From Candidatus Peregrinibacteria bacterium (GTDB lineage: Bacteria > Patescibacteriota > Gracilibacteria > UBA1369 > LOWO2-01-FULL-3), in assembly GCA_018664365.1 (NCBI GenBank), contig JABJOK010000107.1, forward strand, positions 1 to 26,023: 26,023 nt of DNA. Direction: 5' to 3'. The notes under the pieces are model-generated. The model did not search any database, was not told the DNA's origin, and was given only the letters and a program-made list of their open reading frames with translations. The translations under genes and the position numbers were made by a program. Positions 22,507-26,023 of the stretch are shown piece after piece; within the stretch, counting starts at the first letter, position 1; the number at the start of each line of letters is the position of its first letter.

Positions 22507-23994
22507 CTAGCTATTTAATATCCTATATATGAGCTCTGCTACCTCTTTTCTTGTCATGCTTTTCCCAGGCAGATACTCACTATCAACTACGTGGTTTAGG
22601 TCTATTAGGTCGTTATTTGAGACGTATGCGAAGTATGGTACATACCACCCGTCGGGATTGATATCCTCATATTCTTTTATTGGAGTATCTTCTGGGATAC
22701 TGCTTACCATTGCTTCAAGAACGACTTTAATTGCTTCTACTCTGTTTATACTGCGCCCTGGCTTAAACTCTTCATCCATATATCCTTTTACCCACTCTTT
22801 TTCTGAGGCATAACATATGTAAGGAGCAAACCATTCTTCTTTCACGTCAGGGAAGCAGTTCTTATAATCCTCTACTGTTGGATCTTCGTCTGTAACCGCT
22901 GCAACTACAAGCTTTGTTAACTCTGCCCTATTTATTTTTCCATCAGGTTGAAAACTTCCATCAGAATATCCTGAAATGATTGCAGAATCTGAAAGGCCAT
23001 TGATTGCTGTTTCGTTAACGTGTTTTTCTGTGACGTCAAAGAAAACTGCATATTCTGATTGATCTTCCTTAAGCGTGAAAAACTCAAAGCTGCTTAAAAT
23101 CTCAAGTATCTCAATGTCGTAGGTATCAGGATGAGGATAGTTGTTCTCAATATTAACATTTGTCATGCTAAAGCTGTCTTCTCCGCTTTCAACAAATATA
23201 CGGCTATATGTGCTCTTTGTTTCTGCATCGTAAAACACTCCCTTTATGGCTTTCTCTGCACCTGGCAAAGAAACTTCCTCTGTATCTTCTAGACTGTCTC
23301 CAAAATCCTCTGCATATTCTGGAGCATCTTCAAGTGGTATATTTGCATATTCGATTACACTGAATATCTCTTTATCATTGTCGTCCGAAAGAGTTACTCC
23401 ATTGCTGTTAGTTGTAACAGTTAGGTCTGCTGGAAAAGAGAATGTATATCCATTTTTGTAGTCAACATAATTGTGCCAACCGTCTGTAAACTTGAAAGAC
23501 TCATAGATAGATTCTAAAACCTCTTGATTTTCATCAGGCGTAGGGAAATTCTCAACTCCTGGTAGATTGGGTTCTGTTATGGCAATTACAACGTCTCCTC
23601 TTTTTGTAAGAGTAATTCCATAATTTTCTTCTACAGATACGTTCTTTATTACTACATGTTTCCCTAATAGGTCCGTGCTGCTATTTAAAACAATGTCATC
23701 AATATATACCAACTCATGATTATCATTGTTATTTGTGTAATGATCAACAACCTGCTCATATGTCTGTCCCTCAAATTCAATTATACCCATGAAGTAATCC
23801 TCAAATACGTCTCCAGGGGCAAATCCGTGGCCCTCATCACCACTCTCAATAATCCTCCAGTCTGATGGTACTACTACGGAAAATGAATGATTAGATGTGT
23901 ATCCTGAATAGGTAACTTCTTCACTAGTCTCAGCAATTGCTGCCTGACTGATTAATATCGCGGATATTAAAAAAACTGGTATTAATTTCTTCAT
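22507..23994 (-). CDS. Secreted protein with three C-terminal SLH domains
   Basis: 495 residues. The signal peptide is MKKLIPVFLISAILISQAAIAE. Two related domains follow: YTSNHSFSVVVPSDWRII at ~30-150 and YKNGYTFSFPADLTVTTN at ~178-310. Both have the hydrophobic-strand and P-x-D/W pattern of PsbP/DcrB-like lipid- or wall-associated domains. The last ~175 residues hold three SLH domains (AINGLSDSAIISGYSDGSFQ, FPDVKEEWFAPYICYASEKE, YEDINPDGWYVPYFAYVSNN), each ending in an R-x-E helix (INRAELTKLV, INRVEAIKVV, MTRKEVAELI). Wall-anchored at the cell surface by analogy with SLH proteins. It starts 22 bp after the recJ stop and has its own -10 box overlapping that stop. The 22441-22506 gap beyond its stop contains no clear hairpin. 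Confidence 0.87.
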   Translation of the reverse strand: MKKLIPVFLISAILISQAAIAETSEEVTYSGYTSNHSFSVVVPSDWRIIESGDEGHGFAPGDVFEDYFMGIIEFEGQTYEQVVDHYTNNNDNHELVYIDDIVLNSSTDLLGKHVVIKNVSVEENYGITLTKRGDVVIAITEPNLPGVENFPTPDENQEVLESIYESFKFTDGWHNYVDYKNGYTFSFPADLTVTTNSNGVTLSDDNDKEIFSVIEYANIPLEDAPEYAEDFGDSLEDTEEVSLPGAEKAIKGVFYDAETKSTYSRIFVESGEDSFSMTNVNIENNYPHPDTYDIEILEILSSFEFFTLKEDQSEYAVFFDVTEKHVNETAINGLSDSAIISGYSDGSFQPDGKINRAELTKLVVAAVTDEDPTVEDYKNCFPDVKEEWFAPYICYASEKEWVKGYMDEEFKPGRSINRVEAIKVVLEAMVSSIPEDTPIKEYEDINPDGWYVPYFAYVSNNDLIDLNHVVDSEYLPGKSMTRKEVAELIYRILNS

Positions 23995-24013
23995 AGGTGG
24001 GGGTTACACAGGG

Positions 24014-24042
24014 ATTTTACTCCTCGCTCTTGCGAAAGTCTA
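24014..24042 (-). promoter_or_regulatory. Probable promoter of the second SLH gene
   Basis: Minus-strand TAGACT (24042-24037), 17-bp spacer, TAAAAT (24019-24014). The -10 box contains the TAA stop of recJ. The ATG lies 19 bases downstream. Confidence 0.45.
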
Positions 24043-25678
24043 GGGCCTGAAGCTGTAATGACTCACGATTGTTCCAGACATTTTTTTCTAGATGGAAGAC
24101 AAGATCAATTTTTCGATGCTGTCTGAGAGTCTGTGCATGCTCCCCCATGCGGAAGGCTATTACTCCAAGGTCTTTATCATTTAGGTTAAGGGAGAATTTT
24201 AGGTGTGACTTGTCTCTTCCAACCTGATCGATGAAGAGTGGCTTTATTCCTTTAAGGATAAACTTCGGGCGCTCGTTTGCTATTCCAAATGGGCGAAGCT
24301 GATCTAGCTCTTTGAGAAAATCTAAATCCAGGTTCTTGTGATCTAGTTCGCAGTCTATATTTAAGGAAGGCTTCATATCCTTATCTTTGAGCTGCCTGTT
24401 TGAGTAGGATGTCATTCCTTTAATGAATGCCTCAAGATTCTCTTTCTTAAGATTAAACCCTGCAGCCTGAGCGTGTCCTCCAAACGAAATCAGATGCTTT
24501 TTATTTGCAGCGAGCGCGTCAGTGATATTGAAGAATTCTGGACTTCTACCAGATCCTACGAGGGTGTCACCGAAATCTTGCATTATGATAGATGGGCGCG
24601 CGTATTTTTCAGATAGTTTTCCTGATATTAATCCTAATATTCCTACATGCCAGTCTGGGCTTGAGTCTATGATTATTGATGGAACATACTTGGCATTCAT
24701 CATTTTTCGCCCTGCCTCCATCATTGCCTCCTGAGTCATTTCTTGTCTCTTAATATTAAGTGCCTCAAGCTTTTGGCTAAGTTTCTGAGCTTTTTCGTTA
24801 TTCTCCTCTTGCAAAAGAAGGCTTAGTGCGATGTATGGATCATCAATTCTTCCTGCTGCATTGATTCGAGGAGCAATTTTAAATCCAATAGATGATGTGT
24901 CTAACATTTCACTAGGTTTAACAGAGGCTACCTTCATCAAATTATTTAGTCCGGCCCACTTTGTCTTGGCCAATTTCTCTAATCCTTTCTTCACAATCAA
25001 TCTATTTTCTCCTGTTAATGGTCCCAAGTCTGCAACCGTTCCTAGTGAAGCAAGGTCCATGAAGTCATTAAACAAATCTTTCTCTTCAGGGAAGAACTCC
25101 TGAGCTAGTGCGTGAGCTACTTTAAGAGCCACTCCTGCTCCTGTTAATTCTTTATATGGGTATTTACTCCCCTCTAGCTTTGGATGAATTATAGCTACGG
25201 CATCTGGAATATTTTCTGGAATCGTATGATGATCCGTAACAATAAAATCTATCCCCTTTTCCTTTGCTTTTCGTATGTGTTCTTCATTTGAAATTCCGCA
25301 ATCCGTTGTAATCACCAGGTCCACCCTGTTCTCTACAAAATCCTTTATGAACTTATCTGAAAATCCATATCCATCATCAACTCTATTTGGAAGCCTGTAT
25401 GAAACTTTTGCTCCTATCTTTCTTAAGATGTGCACTAAAATTGCAGTTCCTGTAATTCCATCAACGTCATAATCACCAAAAACTATTATTCTTTCACCAT
25501 TTTCCTTAGCTTTCTTGATCCTTTCAACTGCCTTTTTCATATCTTCAAATAAGAATGGATCGTGAAAATCCATTTCTTCGTCAAGATTTAAGCCCTTTCG
25601 GTTCTTAATAAGCTTATTTATTGTATCTGTATCGGAATCACTGTTCTGAATGATCCACTTTTTCCCTAGTATCGACAT
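24017..25678 (-). CDS. recJ: Single-stranded-DNA-specific exonuclease RecJ
   Basis: 553 residues, near the usual ~570. The DHH domain carries IIVFGDYDVDGITGTAIL (D69-G74), LVITTDCGISN (D126) and FIVTDHHTIPE (D149-H150-H151). The DHHA1 domain has LISFGGHAQAAGFNLKKE, and a C-terminal OB-like domain starts around LDQLRPFGIANERPKF. It is a 5'-3' exonuclease on single-stranded DNA acting in recombination and repair with metal ions. The ATG shares bases with the stop of the upstream mazG gene (TAATG at 25676-25680), so the two are translationally coupled. The N-terminal extension common in other RecJ proteins is short here. Confidence 0.95.
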   Translation of the reverse strand: MSILGKKWIIQNSDSDTDTINKLIKNRKGLNLDEEMDFHDPFLFEDMKKAVERIKKAKENGERIIVFGDYDVDGITGTAILVHILRKIGAKVSYRLPNRVDDGYGFSDKFIKDFVENRVDLVITTDCGISNEEHIRKAKEKGIDFIVTDHHTIPENIPDAVAIIHPKLEGSKYPYKELTGAGVALKVAHALAQEFFPEEKDLFNDFMDLASLGTVADLGPLTGENRLIVKKGLEKLAKTKWAGLNNLMKVASVKPSEMLDTSSIGFKIAPRINAAGRIDDPYIALSLLLQEENNEKAQKLSQKLEALNIKRQEMTQEAMMEAGRKMMNAKYVPSIIIDSSPDWHVGILGLISGKLSEKYARPSIIMQDFGDTLVGSGRSPEFFNITDALAANKKHLISFGGHAQAAGFNLKKENLEAFIKGMTSYSNRQLKDKDMKPSLNIDCELDHKNLDLDFLKELDQLRPFGIANERPKFILKGIKPLFIDQVGRDKSHLKFSLNLNDKDLGVIAFRMGEHAQTLRQHRKIDLVFHLEKNVWNNRESLQLQALDFRKSEE

Positions 25679-26023
25679 TATTTTTTCTTATTTTTCTTGG
25701 CTTTTTCAATTTCCTTATTCTTCCTCCACATCTCTAGTGCTTCTTCTGGAGTTTCGGCCTTATCATTGCCAAAAACCCAGGTGTGTCTTGAAATAATTTT
25801 ATCTGAAATATCATTTACTACGTCATCCATATCAAAATACTCATGTTCCTTCGCAATTTGAGCAATCATAATCAGCTGGAATAGCACATCTCCAAGCTCC
25901 TCTCTCAAATTTTCATGATCCCCGTTCTCAATTGCTTCACGCACCTCTGAAACTTCCTCGTCTATATATGTAAGCATGCTAGCAATCGTTTGCTTTTTAT
26001 CCCATGGACAGCCTGTTTCAGAA
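25678..26023 (-). CDS. mazG: MazG-family nucleotide pyrophosphohydrolase, 5' end outside window
   Basis: The frame is open to the right edge. Residues upstream of the internal ATG at 25977 read GCPWDKKQTIASML, the hallmark N-terminal block of MazG, so the gene continues outside the window. The EEVSEVREAI and ELGDVLFQLIMIAQIAKE segments supply the EExxE and ExxD magnesium ligands. The visible 115 residues cover one MazG domain, ending in a Lys-rich tail (KEIEKAKKNKKK). Members hydrolyse NTPs or dNTPs to monophosphate and pyrophosphate, cleaning the nucleotide pool. Only one MazG domain is visible before the stop; E. coli MazG has two. It is coupled to recJ by TAATG. Confidence 0.9.
   Translation of the reverse strand, partial: SETGCPWDKKQTIASMLTYIDEEVSEVREAIENGDHENLREELGDVLFQLIMIAQIAKEHEYFDMDDVVNDISDKIISRHTWVFGNDKAETPEEALEMWRKNKEIEKAKKNKKK

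Noticed and set aside
1..26023. CRISPR array, insertion sequence or integrase
   Set aside because: No regularly spaced direct repeats with spacers and no transposase or recombinase motifs (DDE, Tyr or Ser recombinase, HUH) were found in any frame. The tRNA-tail repeats are not CRISPR-like in spacing.

Overview
The window reads as an AT-rich bacterial chromosome segment, most likely from the Candidate Phyla Radiation (Patescibacteria) and plausibly a Peregrinibacteria-like lineage. This placement is an inference. It rests on the AT-rich codon use, the near absence of Shine-Dalgarno sequences, and the mix of SLH-domain, LCP and bactofilin-like envelope genes with compact core genes. I counted stops on 23 genes: 16 TAA, 6 TAG and 1 TGA (tsaD). 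UGA is therefore rare, but the tsaD case argues against the UGA=Gly code of Gracilibacteria/SR1.

Left third (1-5.8 kb): an accessory region. It holds a fragment of an unrecognised acidic protein, a DHH-like protein, a 53-aa coiled-coil gene overlapping a caspase-fold (His/Cys dyad) protein, and two GNAT acetyltransferase-like genes on the minus strand. These sit between modules that repeat in one orientation: a bidirectional terminator abutting a sequence that is, or resembles, a tRNA 3' end. An intact tRNA-Gly(UCC) at 5648-5723 is at the right edge. A 23-nt copy of its 3' end lies 163 nt away, and a shorter copy lies near 3.4 kb. Two diverged ~155-167 bp units share an imperfect 14-bp stem in which two base pairs have changed in a compensating way. 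This tRNA-tail-bounded arrangement is the most unusual feature seen.

Middle (5.8-11.6 kb): envelope and RNA-modification genes on the plus strand. These are a long LytR-CpsA-Psr protein, a putative HEXXH zinc metalloprotein, an RlmD/RumA-type rRNA m5U methyltransferase and a membrane-anchored bactofilin-like beta-helix protein.

Right half (11.6-26 kb): the CCA-adding enzyme (minus) is divergent from a plus-strand run of HD-GYP-like hydrolase, tsaD, hisS, an SLH protein, a small membrane protein, malic enzyme, a BASS-type transporter and yebC. The last six are tightly packed, with two 1-bp stop/start overlaps. Converging on yebC are minus-strand genes: mazG (cut by the window edge), recJ, a second SLH protein and an NrnA-like DHH phosphoesterase.

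Functionally, tRNA biology (tRNA-Gly, cca, tsaD, hisS), nucleic-acid and nucleotide turnover (recJ, NrnA-like, MazG) and cell-surface building (LCP, two SLH proteins, bactofilin-like) dominate. Several promoters place the -10 box so close to the ATG that the mRNA should be leaderless.
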